A program made the translations under genes and the position numbers. Shown here piece after piece: positions 1 through 8,177 of a stretch of DNA of 47,531 bases (positions are counted from its first letter, which is position 1; the number at the start of each line of letters is the position of its first letter). The stretch lies in the NCBI GenBank assembly GCA_945861535.1, contig CAMAUZ010000065.1, positions 1 through 47,531 on the forward strand. Reading direction: 5' to 3'. Under the pieces are notes generated by a model. It had not been told where the DNA came from. It searched no databases and was given only the letters and a program-made list of their open reading frames with translations. The DNA is from Akkermansia muciniphila (lineage in GTDB: Bacteria; Verrucomicrobiota; Verrucomicrobiia; Limisphaerales; BJHT01).

Positions 1-66
1 CAAGTCGGACGCGACACCGCTTTTGGACGCGCCAGGCGGTGAGAAAGCGGTGTCGCGTCCGACTTG
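1..66. repeat. Perfect 23-bp inverted repeat (hairpin)
   Basis: Bases 1-23 are the exact reverse complement of bases 44-66, with a 20-base spacer. The stem contains GTCGGACGCGACACCGC. No T-run follows, so it is not an obvious intrinsic terminator. It resembles the palindromic intergenic repeats found elsewhere in the window. The window edge cuts off its left context, so a longer element cannot be excluded. Confidence 0.8.
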
Positions 67-204
67 CCACCGCACTCCACATTGCCCTCGGCGGTGATCG
101 GCTCCCCTCCGTCGCGACCCGCACCCGCTTTCAATCACACCCCACCTCGGCGGCTACTTGGTTTGTTCTTTGAGCTTTCCCGCCGCGCGCTCTAGCTTCG
201 CGCC

Positions 205-885
205 ATGACTAACGCCACGTGTGGAATGCACCACGAAGACCCCTGGCGGGTGTTCCGCATCATGGCGGAATTCACCACGGGGTTCGAAGCCATGTCCCGG
301 ATTTGCCCGGCCGTGACCATCTTCGGCTCGGCCCGCGTGAAGCCCGCGGACCCGGAATATCAGGCGGCCCGGAAGATCGGTCGCGAGTTGGTGCGCCATA
401 AGTTTGCCGTCGTCACCGGTGGCGGACCGGGCGTGATGGAGGCCGCCAATCGCGGCGCGGCCGAGGGCAAGGGCCGTTCGGTCGGGTTGAACATCACGCT
501 GCCGAACGAGCAGAAGCCCAATCGCTACAGCAACATCCCGATCAATTTTCACTACTTCTTTGCGCGCAAGGTCTGCCTCGCGAAATACAGCATGGGTTTC
601 ATCTTCATGCCCGGCGGCTTTGGCACGCTCGACGAGTTCTTCGAAATCCTCACGTTGGTGCAGACCAACCGGATGCCGCACTTCCCGCTGATCTTGTTCG
701 GCAAGAGCTATTGGGAAGGCCTGTTTGCCTGGATGAAGGCGGTCATGCAAAAAGAGGACTTCATCAACCGCGGCGATCTCGACCTGGTCACGATCACCGA
801 CGATCCCGATGAAGTGGTCGAGACCATCCTCAAGTACCAGCGCCGCGTCGGCATCCCCGAGGAACTGCCGCGCGGGTTTGTGTGA
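205..885 (+). CDS. LOG family protein (TIGR00730-type Rossmann fold, 'lysine decarboxylase-like')
   Basis: This is a 226-aa cytoplasmic protein of the LOG (Lonely Guy) family, whose characterised members hydrolyse nucleoside 5'-monophosphates such as cytokinin riboside monophosphates to release the base. The signature PGGFGTLDE is at residues 136-144, and the nucleotide-binding glycine stretch GGGPGVMEAAN is at 72-82; an Arg-Lys pair (121-122) sits just before the signature as in the family. The length is normal. The start at 205 is the first ATG of the frame that keeps the whole domain, and a later ATG would begin near the fold's edge. The gene stands alone: the next gene is about 340 bases downstream across a repeat. 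Many such proteins carry the misleading label 'lysine decarboxylase'. The exact substrate in this organism is unknown. Confidence 0.9.
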   Translation: MTNATCGMHHEDPWRVFRIMAEFTTGFEAMSRICPAVTIFGSARVKPADPEYQAARKIGRELVRHKFAVVTGGGPGVMEAANRGAAEGKGRSVGLNITLPNEQKPNRYSNIPINFHYFFARKVCLAKYSMGFIFMPGGFGTLDEFFEILTLVQTNRMPHFPLILFGKSYWEGLFAWMKAVMQKEDFINRGDLDLVTITDDPDEVVETILKYQRRVGIPEELPRGFV

Positions 886-912
886 GTTTGGAACCCGCGG
901 TTGAAACTGAGT

Positions 913-1207
913 AACCACGGACAAACACCGATGAACACGGATGAAAACCAGTCCTCCCGCGCACCAGCCCCGGTCGCGCAGGTTTCCAAACCTGCCGGAT
1001 CGCGGGTTTCCAAACCCGCGAGCGGTCCTCCCGTCCGCGACGCTTCGGTTTGTCGCACGCGCTTCGCACTCAGCGGCTCCTGCCGATTTGGAAATCGGCG
1101 ATACAGCAGGTTTGGAAACCTGCGCTACGCCGCGGGAAGTGCTCGGCTGCGCCCCCATCCGTGTCCATCCGTGCCCATCCGTGTCCATCCGTGCCCATCC
1201 GTGGTTA
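913..1207. repeat. Outer inverted repeat with CACGGATG/CATCCGTG arms
   Basis: The left arm (913-944) reads ACCACGGACAAACACCGATG and continues with GAACACGGATG. The right arm (1154-1207) is a run of CATCCGTGTC/CATCCGTGCC units ending in CATCCGTGGTT, roughly its reverse complement. A different palindromic repeat (974-1131) sits inside it, so the gap between the LOG gene and the M16 gene is a nested pair of inverted repeats. No gene is apparent in the gap. Similar ACAGAG/GATGAACAC arms recur at 24152-24702 and 44957-45150. Confidence 0.75.
974..1131. repeat. Family A palindromic repeat (about 157 bp), copy 1
   Basis: The left arm has two short palindromes, GCAGGTTTCCAAACCTGC and CGCGGGTTTCCAAACCCGCG. 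The right arm has GCCGATTTGGAAATCGGC and GCAGGTTTGGAAACCTGC, ending in GCTAC. The spacer between the arms is variable. Further near-full copies lie at 10974-11129, 16874-17030 and 21132-21286, with a half copy at 43260-43308. Confidence 0.85.
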
Positions 1208-1229
1208 AACTGTCCCCTCCCATTTCCCC

Positions 1230-2492
1230 ATGTACCAAGTCTCCCATTTTCCCAACGGCCTCACCCTCGCCACCGCCGCCATGCCGCACATGGCCAGCGT
1301 GTGTGCCGGCATCTGGGTGAGCGTCGGCGGACGTTACGAGCCGGCCGAGCTGAGCGGCATCTCGCACTTCATCGAGCACCTGCTTTTCAAGGGCACCAAG
1401 CGCCGCTCGCCGCGCAAAATTTCCGAAGCCGTCGAGGGTCTCGGCGGTTACCTCAACGCCTTCACCGCCGAGGAAAACACCTGCATCTTCGCCCGGGCGC
1501 ATCACGACCATCTGCCCGAGCTGATTGATGTACTCACGGACATGTTCCTGCACTCGCAGTTTGCCCCGACGGACATCGTGAAGGAGCGCGACGTGATCAA
1601 GGAGGAGATGTCGATGTATCTCGACCAACCGCAGCAGCACGTGCTCGAACTGCTGAACCAGACGCTCTGGCCGAACCAGCCCCTCGGCCGTCCGCTCATC
1701 GGCACGGAAAAAACCCTCGACTCGTTCCGACGCGAACATTTTCTCCAGTTCCTCGGCCATCATTACATTGCGCCCTCCACGCTCGTCGTGCTCGCTGGCA
1801 ACGTCACCCACGCCCAGGGACGCAGGGAGCTGCAGCGGTTCGCCGAAAAACTGAAGGGCGGCCCGCGCCCCACGTACGATGCCGTGCTGAATCTGCAACA
1901 GAAGCCGGTCATCCACCTGCACTCCCGCAAGACCGAACAAACGCAGATGGCGCTGGGCATCCGCACCTGCTCGCGCCACGACGAACGCCGCTTCGCGCTG
2001 CGCCTGCTCAACACGCTGCTCGGCGAGAACATGAGCTCGCGCCTGTTCCAGATCGTGCGCGAGGACCGCGGTCTGGCGTACTCGATCTACAGTTCGCTCA
2101 GCTTTTTCGCCGATACCGGCGACATCACGATCGCCGCCGGCCTGGACACCGACAACCTCGCGCCGACGCTGCGCCTGATCGTGCGCGAGTTGCGCAAGCT
2201 GGCCGAACGCGCGCCCTCCGCCGCCGAACTGGGCCGCGCCCGCGACTACGCGATCGGCCAGTTTGATCTCGGCCTCGAGAGCACCGAGAACCAGATGAAC
2301 TGGCTCGGCGAAACGCTGCTCGGCCACGGCAAAGTCATCCCGCCTGCTGAAACCAAGCAGGCGCTCGCCGCCGTCACCCCCGCGCAAATTCGCGCCGCCG
2401 CGCGGGATTTCTTCCGGCCCGACCGGTTGAACCTCGCGCTGGTCAGCCCACTCAAACGCAGCCAGCCGCTCGAACCGCTGCTGCAGTTTTGA
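1230..2492 (+). CDS. M16 family zinc peptidase (insulinase/processing-peptidase type)
   Basis: This 420-aa protein belongs to peptidase family M16B, related to mitochondrial processing peptidase beta and bacterial PqqL/YmxG proteins. The inverted zinc motif HFIEH is at residues 46-50 (His46, Glu49 as general base, His50), and a Glu-rich stretch about 75 residues later (IVKERDVIKEEM) supplies the third zinc ligand. The C-terminal M16 domain follows, with the typical REDRGLAYSIYS region. There is no signal peptide, so it is predicted to be cytoplasmic. The start at 1230 gives the usual N-terminus in which a Y/F-x-L/S-x-NG-L segment leads the domain. The length is typical. It appears monocistronic; the substrate is unknown. 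Confidence 0.93.
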   Translation: MYQVSHFPNGLTLATAAMPHMASVCAGIWVSVGGRYEPAELSGISHFIEHLLFKGTKRRSPRKISEAVEGLGGYLNAFTAEENTCIFARAHHDHLPELIDVLTDMFLHSQFAPTDIVKERDVIKEEMSMYLDQPQQHVLELLNQTLWPNQPLGRPLIGTEKTLDSFRREHFLQFLGHHYIAPSTLVVLAGNVTHAQGRRELQRFAEKLKGGPRPTYDAVLNLQQKPVIHLHSRKTEQTQMALGIRTCSRHDERRFALRLLNTLLGENMSSRLFQIVREDRGLAYSIYSSLSFFADTGDITIAAGLDTDNLAPTLRLIVRELRKLAERAPSAAELGRARDYAIGQFDLGLESTENQMNWLGETLLGHGKVIPPAETKQALAAVTPAQIRAAARDFFRPDRLNLALVSPLKRSQPLEPLLQF

Positions 2493-2964
2493 AGCCGGAA
2501 TGGGGACGGCAGACCCTTTCTCGGTGGTGCTTTGCCAACGAAGAATCACAGCGGATCGCCGAACCATCCCAACCGCTGGCATCACATCCGGCCCTTCCAC
2601 CCGGCGGAATACCCGCCAGGAAGCAGGCTTGGCCGTGGATGTACCCTACGGACGAACCCACGGCCGAGGCCGCGCGCGGCCACCCATTTGCCGCACTGGC
2701 GCCGAGGGAGTTCGGTGGACGCCGCGGCGGGCAGGATGGCGTTTGAATCGGCGGATTCGGGAGAGACGAACTGCCCCGAGAAGGGCGTGGCGGCGGCGAA
2801 AAAAATCCGACTCAATTCGCAGAAATACGGAGAGATACCAATGGCAGCCACCCCGCCCATCCGTTAGACAAATCGCGGTTGAAAATTCGCCGTCTTGATC
2901 CGTTGCGTTCGGATTGGTCGGTGGACGAACAGTTGGTTACCGACACCGCCTTTTTTGTATCACA
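2493..2964. other. Gene-poor stretch with one weak intergenic repeat
   Basis: I see no convincing gene here. Several short overlapping frames are open, but none shows a recognisable domain, and several strands and frames are open at once, as expected from high GC. Around 2680-2750, GGCAGGATGGCGTTTGA with its flanks weakly resembles GGCTGGCAGGATCG sequences at 29740-29770 and 38390-38420. That suggests a decayed copy of a shared intergenic repeat. Confidence 0.5.
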
Positions 2965-3420
2965 ATGAATCCGACTCGAATCGCCCCGCTTGCCGTCCGG
3001 CTCCGGTCCGCCCGCACCGCCGGTGAGGTGTATGTCGCCACCCGCAGTGAAGACGCTGCGGCCCCCGTCGGGCTGCCGGAGAAGTTGGACGCCTTCACCG
3101 CGACGCTCGGCCTGCAACCCCTGGCCCACGCATGGCGCGAGATCGAGGAAATCACGGCCCGGGCCATTCTCCGCCGCATCCTCACCAAGGACCTGCCGCA
3201 CGGGCGGCGCCTGATGACCACGCGCACCGCCGCCGGATTTGTTGATGAATTGTGGGCCGCCCTGCCACTGGCGCGCCGGCATTTCACCAATGCCACCTTC
3301 ACGGGCCGGGCCATGCAGTTGGCGGGCTGGAATCCCATCTCGACCGCGAAGTACGACACCGGCGTGGTCAGCAGCGGCGGCGCGGTGCTCACGCTGCTCT
3401 GGACCGCCGACAACGACTGA
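2965..3420 (+). CDS. Unknown 151-aa protein upstream of pabB
   Basis: I do not recognise this protein. It is 151 aa, has no signal peptide or membrane segment, and contains a middle region rich in Arg and Glu (residues about 55-85) followed by a Gly/Ser-rich end. The frame extends upstream to 2914, but the ATG at 2965 gives a cleaner start, since the 17 codons before it look like intergenic sequence. It ends only four bases before the pabB start, so the two genes are almost certainly co-transcribed. A link to folate or p-aminobenzoate metabolism is therefore possible, but it is inferred from position alone. Confidence 0.65.
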   Translation: MNPTRIAPLAVRLRSARTAGEVYVATRSEDAAAPVGLPEKLDAFTATLGLQPLAHAWREIEEITARAILRRILTKDLPHGRRLMTTRTAAGFVDELWAALPLARRHFTNATFTGRAMQLAGWNPISTAKYDTGVVSSGGAVLTLLWTADND

Positions 3421-3424
3421 AGCC

Positions 3425-4885
3425 ATGCGACCTGCCATCCAGGAAATCCCGCTGGACCTCACTCCCGAGGCGCTGACGGCGCGGCTGACCGGCGAACCGG
3501 GCGTGGTGTTGTTGCGCTCGAACCTGTTCGAGTTCTCGCAGGCCCGCTACTCGTTGGTCACCGCGCGGCCCTTCCTGTCGCTGCGTTCGTATGGCTCGCG
3601 CTGCGAACTGGAGCACGGGGGCGCGCGGCACGCCCAATTCGGCAATCCCTGGCACATCCTCGACGGTCTGATGGCCCGCTATGAATTGTTCGAGAGCCAG
3701 GATCTGCCATTTCCGCTCGGCGGCTGTTTCGGCTACTGGGGTTATGACCTGAAAAATTTTGTCGAACCCCGCCTGCCCCGCCGCGCCGTCAACGACCTCG
3801 AACTGCCCGATTGTCATGTGGGCTTTTATGCCAGTCTCGTCGTGTTCGACCACCGCCTCGGCAAGGCGTGGATTGTCGCCACGGGTTTGCAGGTGGACGG
3901 TTCGCGGAGCGAGGCGGAGGCCGCGGCGCAGTTCGAGTTCTGGCAGCAGCGGATTGCCGGCTCCCCGCCGGCCTTCGCGTCCCCGCCGCCTTCCCGCCGG
4001 GCTGCGGAAGTTGCCGACTTGCCCGCTGGCATCACCTCCAATTTCACCCGCGCGGAATTCCTCGACCGGCTGGCGATCGTCGAGCGTTACATCCACGCGG
4101 GCGACATCTACCAGGTCAACCTTTCGCAACGCCTGAGCGCGCCATGTCCGTGGACGGGCTGGGAATTCTTCGAGCGCCTCGCCGCCGTGTCGCCCGCGCC
4201 CTTCAGCGCGTTTCTCGATTGCGCTGATTTCCAAGTCGCCTCCTCCTCGCCCGAAATGTTCCTGCGCCTGAGCGGCTCCCACATTCAGACCCGCCCGATC
4301 AAAGGCACCCGCCCACGCGATCACGACCCGTACCGCGACGCGCAGTTCACCTACGAACTCCAGACCAGCGCCAAGGAAATGGCCGAACTGGTGATGATCA
4401 CCGACCTCCTGCGCAACGACCTCGGCCGCGTGTGCGAATACGGCTCCGTGCAAGTGCCCGAACTGGTGCGCCTCGAACGCTACCCGCAGGTCCAGCATCT
4501 CGTCTCGACGGTCGAGGGCCGGCTGCGTCCCGAGGTCACGCACTTCGCCGCGCTGGCCGCGTGTTTCCCCGGCGGCAGCATCACGGGCGCGCCCAAGATC
4601 CGCGCGATGGAAATCATCGACGAACTCGAACCCGTCGCCCGCGGTCCCTACACCGGCTGCCACGGCTACCTCGGCTTCAACCGCGAAAGCCAGCTCGCCA
4701 TCACCATCCGCACTGCCGTGTGCAAACCCGGCCGCGCCTGGTTTCACGCCGGCGCCGGCATCGTCGCCGACTCCGTGCCCGCGGCCGAATACGACGAAAC
4801 CCTCGCCAAAGCCCGCGGCTTCGTCGCCGCGCTGAATCTCGTCATGCCCGCCGAACCCGCGCGCGCCGCGACGGCAGAGGTGTGA
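3425..4885 (+). CDS. pabB: Aminodeoxychorismate synthase component I
   Basis: This is a chorismate-binding enzyme of 486 aa. With a glutamine amidotransferase partner (PabA) it converts chorismate to 4-amino-4-deoxychorismate for folate synthesis. The N-terminal third is the anthranilate-synthase-I N-terminal domain and the rest is the chorismate-binding domain. The motif PIKGTRPRD has its lysine at about residue 293. A lysine there is typical of PabB, whereas TrpE usually has PIAGT; this decides between the two. PGGSITGAPKIRAMEIIDE is the conserved C-terminal active-site segment. The frame is open from 3239, but ATG 3425 matches the domain start, and the upstream part is a shadow of the preceding gene. 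No pabA or pabC is adjacent. Confidence 0.9.
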   Translation: MRPAIQEIPLDLTPEALTARLTGEPGVVLLRSNLFEFSQARYSLVTARPFLSLRSYGSRCELEHGGARHAQFGNPWHILDGLMARYELFESQDLPFPLGGCFGYWGYDLKNFVEPRLPRRAVNDLELPDCHVGFYASLVVFDHRLGKAWIVATGLQVDGSRSEAEAAAQFEFWQQRIAGSPPAFASPPPSRRAAEVADLPAGITSNFTRAEFLDRLAIVERYIHAGDIYQVNLSQRLSAPCPWTGWEFFERLAAVSPAPFSAFLDCADFQVASSSPEMFLRLSGSHIQTRPIKGTRPRDHDPYRDAQFTYELQTSAKEMAELVMITDLLRNDLGRVCEYGSVQVPELVRLERYPQVQHLVSTVEGRLRPEVTHFAALAACFPGGSITGAPKIRAMEIIDELEPVARGPYTGCHGYLGFNRESQLAITIRTAVCKPGRAWFHAGAGIVADSVPAAEYDETLAKARGFVAALNLVMPAEPARAATAEV

Positions 4886-5058
4886 AGCTCAAAGCTCAAA
4901 GCTCAAAGCTCAAGGGAAGGACCAATGTTCAAGCCCCAATCTGTGCCAACCGCCCGTTCCAAAGCGTCTCAGCGCCCACTGCCGACCGGCCGACCAGACC
5001 GTTTGGAGCTTGGAAATTGCACCTTCCCTTGAGCTTTGAGCTTTGAACTTTGAGCTTT
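4884..5058. repeat. Family B inverted repeat with tandem AGCTCAA units
   Basis: The left arm (4884-4918) is four tandem AGCTCAA units followed by GGGAAGG. The right arm (5021-5058) is CCTTCCCTTGAGCTTTGAGC followed by further TTTGA-type units, its approximate reverse complement. The left arm overlaps the pabB stop codon and the right arm ends just before the ATG of the next gene. A single right-type arm recurs at 9724-9745 at the end of tgt. Confidence 0.8.
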
Positions 5059-5063
5059 TTCCC

Positions 5064-5840
5064 ATGGACCTCCTCTTCCTCTGCGGTTTCGCCTTCCTCG
5101 CCGGCCTGGTCGATTCGGTGGTCGGCGGCGGCGGGCTGATCCAGCTCCCGGCGCTGCTGCTCTTCCTCCCCGCGCCGCTCGCCGCGTCGCTGCCCGCGGT
5201 GTTCGGCACGAACAAACTGTCCTCGATCTGCGGCACCAGCATCGCCGTCGTGCAATACGCCCGGCGCATTCCGATTCAGTGGCGCGTCGTGCTCCCAGCG
5301 GCGGGCACGGCGTTTGTGTTCTCCTTCCTCGGTGCGCGCGCGGTCAGCGTGCTGCCCAAGGAATTCCTGCGTCCGCTGATTCTCGTGCTGCTCGTCGTGG
5401 TGGCCGTGTGGACCTACACGCAGAAAAACTGGGGCCAACTGCACGCCCCCAAACTCAGCGCCGCCGCCGGCCGCGCCTACGCCGTGCTCGTCGGCGCGAC
5501 GATCGGTTTCTACGACGGCTTCTTCGGACCTGGCACCGGGAGCTTCCTGATTTTCGCGTTCATCGGCCTGTTCGGCTTTGATTTCCTCAACGCCTCCGCC
5601 GGCGCCAAGGTCGTCAACTTCGCGACCAATCTCGCGGCGATCCTCTACTTCGGCGCGACCGACAAAATCTACTACGCCTACGCGCTGCCGATGGGCGTGT
5701 GCAACGTCCTCGGCTCGCTCGTCGGGACGCGCCTGGCCATGCTCAAGGGCAACCGCTTCGTGCGCGGCTTTTTCCTCTGCGTCGTCGCCGCGATCATCGT
5801 GCGGCTCGCGTTTGATCTCGTACCCGGCGTGCGGCGCTGA
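5064..5840 (+). CDS. TSUP (TauE/SafE) family membrane permease
   Basis: This 258-aa integral membrane protein is of the sulfite exporter TauE/SafE (TSUP) family, whose members move sulfur-containing or small organic anions across the inner membrane. The pattern is the familiar one. An N-terminal helix leads to GLVDSVVGGGGLIQ near residues 18-31, later helices follow, and a repeated motif occurs in the second half (GATIGFYDGFFGPGTGSFL). Gly-rich repeats of this kind mark the two homologous halves of the family. About seven to eight hydrophobic segments are visible. The ATG at 5064 is chosen over 5043 because the preceding codons lie inside a repeat arm. The substrate cannot be read from sequence, and no sulfonate or taurine genes lie nearby. 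Confidence 0.9.
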   Translation: MDLLFLCGFAFLAGLVDSVVGGGGLIQLPALLLFLPAPLAASLPAVFGTNKLSSICGTSIAVVQYARRIPIQWRVVLPAAGTAFVFSFLGARAVSVLPKEFLRPLILVLLVVVAVWTYTQKNWGQLHAPKLSAAAGRAYAVLVGATIGFYDGFFGPGTGSFLIFAFIGLFGFDFLNASAGAKVVNFATNLAAILYFGATDKIYYAYALPMGVCNVLGSLVGTRLAMLKGNRFVRGFFLCVVAAIIVRLAFDLVPGVRR

Positions 5841-5872
5841 ACGGGGACGACGCGCTGGGGAAGGCGCGGGGC

Positions 5873-5904
5873 GGGTACCGCAGGCGTCCTCGCCTGCGGT
5901 ACCC
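5873..5904. repeat. GGGTACCGCAGGCG palindrome
   Basis: GGGTACCGCAGGCG and CGCCTGCGGTACCC flank a four-base centre, forming a near-perfect 14-bp stem just after the TauE/SafE gene. No T-run follows. The same arm sequences bound a larger element at 45204-45311. From about 5951 to 5975 there is also one arm of the CCGCCTCCTC/GTCGGCGGCTAC repeat that is complete at 46588-46662. Confidence 0.8.
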
Positions 5905-5985
5905 GTGAGCAAGCGTACGTTGGCAGCCGGATGGAACGCACGCGAACGATGCGGGGCCGTCCGCCTCCTCACGTCGGCGGCTACT

Positions 5986-8154
5986 TCACACCCGCCCCGC
6001 GGGCAGGAGCCGCCCGAGGGCCTCGGCAAATTGCTCCAGCGTGTAGGGCTTGGTCATGGCACCGCAGAATCCGTGCTGCTGAAAATCCGCGACCGCCGGA
6101 TCGTGCGCCGAACCGCTCGAAACCAACGCCGGGAAGTCGGGCCGCAGTTCCCGCAGGCACCGGACCGCTTCCCGCCCGCCCATGCTGCCGGGCACGGTCA
6201 GGTCCAGAATCGCTCCGTCAAACGGGTCGCCGTGCTGGAGGGCCGTTTGAAACACCCGCACCGCATCTTCGCCGCGGTCCACAAAGTCGGCGCGATACCC
6301 CAGCCGCTGCAGCATCGCCGCCATCAGCGTCTGCAGCGCGTCGTCATCCTCGAGCACCAGGATGCGGCCGCGACGCGTGCTGGTCGCCGTCCGCTCGCTC
6401 GGCACGGGGGCCGCGGGGGTCTTGTCTGTCGCGGGCAAATGAATGTGGAACGTCGTCCCCTTCCCGAGTTCGGACGTGACGGTGATGCGGCCGCCGTGGT
6501 CACGGATGATCACGTCGCACATCGCCAGTCCCAGCCCGTTGCCGGATTTCTTAGTCGTGAAATAGGGATCAAAAATGCGCGGCAACGCCTCGGGGCTCAC
6601 ACCGCAACCCTCGTCGGCCACGGAAATCTGCACGTAGTTGCCGGGTGGCAGCGCATGGTTTTCCGGGCCGGTCACCACGCGGTTCACGGCGTGGATGCGC
6701 AGGTAGCCGCCGTGCGGCATGGCCTGCATCGCATTGATCACGAGGTTATGAATCACCTGATGAATCTGGCTGTTGTCCACCTCGACCGCCCACAGGTCAC
6801 GCGGCAGTTCGAACACCGGCCGGATGTGCGAGCCGTGCAAACCGAACCGCGCCGACTCGCGGATGGTTTCCTGCAAGCGCGCCGCGGTTTTGATCGGCGC
6901 GCCGCCCTTGGCGAATTTCATCAGCTGCCCGGTCAGCTCGCGCGCCTGCTGCGCCGCCCGCGCGGCCTCGCGCAGGTTCGCCGCGGCGGCGACCCGGTTC
7001 GGCAGGTTTTCATCCGCCAGCGAGACGTTGCCCATGATCACGGTCAGGATGTTGTTGAAATCATGCGCGATGCCCCCGGCGAGCACGCCCAGCGATTCGA
7101 TCTGGAGATGCTTGCGCGCCTCGGCGGTCAGGCGCTCGTGCTCGGTCATGTCCCGCACCACGAGCACGGCGCCCATGACGGTCTGGCCCGCGCGCTGGCG
7201 GAGCGGCGAGACCTTGAAGGCGACGACGCGTTCGCGCCCGTCGCGGGCCGGCAGCAGACTGTTCTGCGCCACGTCGGTCGCCGCGCCGCGGGTCAAGGCG
7301 GCCTCCAGAAAGCCGGCGTGCGGCTCGCGCCGGACGGCATTCAACGGGGAGAAGATCTCAGTTAACCCCCGCCCGGCGGCCTCCGCCTGCGACCACCCGG
7401 TCAACAGTTCGGCCACGGGATTCAGGAGCAACACGCGGCCCGCGGTGTCGGTCGTGATGACCCCGTCGCCGATGCACCGCAGAGTGACCCCGAGCCGTTC
7501 GGTCTCCTCCGCGAGCGCTTCCTGCGAGCCGCGGTGCCCGGCAATTTCGCGGCTGAGAAGTTCGTTCGCCTCGGTGAGTTCGATGGTCCGCTGGCGCACG
7601 CGTTCCTGCAGTTCCGTGTTGTGATTCTGCACCTCGGCGCGGAGCCGGAGATTTTCGATCGCATAGGAAACGCTCGAGAGAATCACCGCCACCCAGCCGG
7701 CGTGCGCCGGTTGCGTGAGGTCCGCCCCGGCGCTGCTGACGGCGGCAAACATGCCGGTCGTCCGCGCGCGGGTCCCGAGGCGATGGAGAATCGTGGGACC
7801 CAGGTGCTCGGGCCGCGTTCCGGTGGCGGGCACAAAGCGGCTGTGCCGGAGCGCCCAAGCGAAGGTGCCGGCCCGGATCGCGTCGTTCACGCGCCGCTGC
7901 ATCTCCCCACGGCTGGCCGCGGGCTGGACCAGTTGCACTTGAAAATCCCAGTCCGGCGGCTCGTTCAACAAAAACGCCACCGCGCGGAATCCGCCCAACC
8001 GGAGCAGACAGTGCGCCGCCAGTTCGAGCACCTCGGCGGCGGCCTGGCACTCCTGAATCTCGGCGTGAAACGTCTCGAGCGCGGCCATCAACTGCGGCCC
8101 GGGCGGCGGCGGTGGCGCGGGAGCAGCGGGGTGAAGGTGAGAGAGCGAAATCAT
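5986..8154 (-). CDS. Hybrid sensor histidine kinase with GAF-like, PAS and receiver domains
   Basis: This 722-aa cytoplasmic hybrid kinase has, in order, a GAF-like sensor region (about 25-165), a coiled coil (about 165-225), a PAS domain (about 225-340), and a phosphoacceptor segment with GGIAHDFNNIL (His364). A HATPase_c domain follows, with the N box (HNLVINAMQAM), G1 box (DEGCGVSP) and G2 box (GNGLGLAM). At the end is a receiver domain (about 600-718) with the phosphorylatable Asp in GAILDLTVPG and the conserved Lys in MTKPY. AHDFNNIL is typical of NtrB-like hybrid kinases. No transmembrane segment is seen, so the signal should be internal. It lies 23 bases after the HDOD gene in the same direction and is probably its operon partner. 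The output pathway is not in the window. Confidence 0.93.
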   Translation of the reverse strand: MISLSHLHPAAPAPPPPPGPQLMAALETFHAEIQECQAAAEVLELAAHCLLRLGGFRAVAFLLNEPPDWDFQVQLVQPAASRGEMQRRVNDAIRAGTFAWALRHSRFVPATGTRPEHLGPTILHRLGTRARTTGMFAAVSSAGADLTQPAHAGWVAVILSSVSYAIENLRLRAEVQNHNTELQERVRQRTIELTEANELLSREIAGHRGSQEALAEETERLGVTLRCIGDGVITTDTAGRVLLLNPVAELLTGWSQAEAAGRGLTEIFSPLNAVRREPHAGFLEAALTRGAATDVAQNSLLPARDGRERVVAFKVSPLRQRAGQTVMGAVLVVRDMTEHERLTAEARKHLQIESLGVLAGGIAHDFNNILTVIMGNVSLADENLPNRVAAAANLREAARAAQQARELTGQLMKFAKGGAPIKTAARLQETIRESARFGLHGSHIRPVFELPRDLWAVEVDNSQIHQVIHNLVINAMQAMPHGGYLRIHAVNRVVTGPENHALPPGNYVQISVADEGCGVSPEALPRIFDPYFTTKKSGNGLGLAMCDVIIRDHGGRITVTSELGKGTTFHIHLPATDKTPAAPVPSERTATSTRRGRILVLEDDDALQTLMAAMLQRLGYRADFVDRGEDAVRVFQTALQHGDPFDGAILDLTVPGSMGGREAVRCLRELRPDFPALVSSGSAHDPAVADFQQHGFCGAMTKPYTLEQFAEALGRLLPAGRV

Positions 8155-8177
8155 GGGGCGCGCGGGCTTGGTCGGGT

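Noticed and set aside
974-1131. Possible CRISPR array from repeated TTTCCAAA palindromes
   Set aside because: The units are palindromic, differ from each other, and are arranged as two facing arms without regular spacers; no cas genes are nearby.
1150-1205. Tandem CATCCGTG(T/C)C units as a minisatellite
   Set aside because: The run is the right arm of the inverted repeat begun at 913 and has a matching left arm, so it is better explained as part of that element.
1125-2600. Minus-strand frame of about 490 codons over the M16 gene
   Set aside because: It is antisense to a protein with clear M16 motifs, and its translation has no recognisable domain and a biased Arg/Val/Glu composition typical of high-GC shadows.
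3239-3424. Upstream extension of the pabB frame
   Set aside because: These 62 codons overlap the preceding gene in another frame and carry no part of the chorismate-binding fold.
5578-7365. Plus-strand frame of about 600 codons over the permease end and kinase gene
   Set aside because: It spans two genes on opposite strands and an intergenic palindrome; the translation shows no domain.
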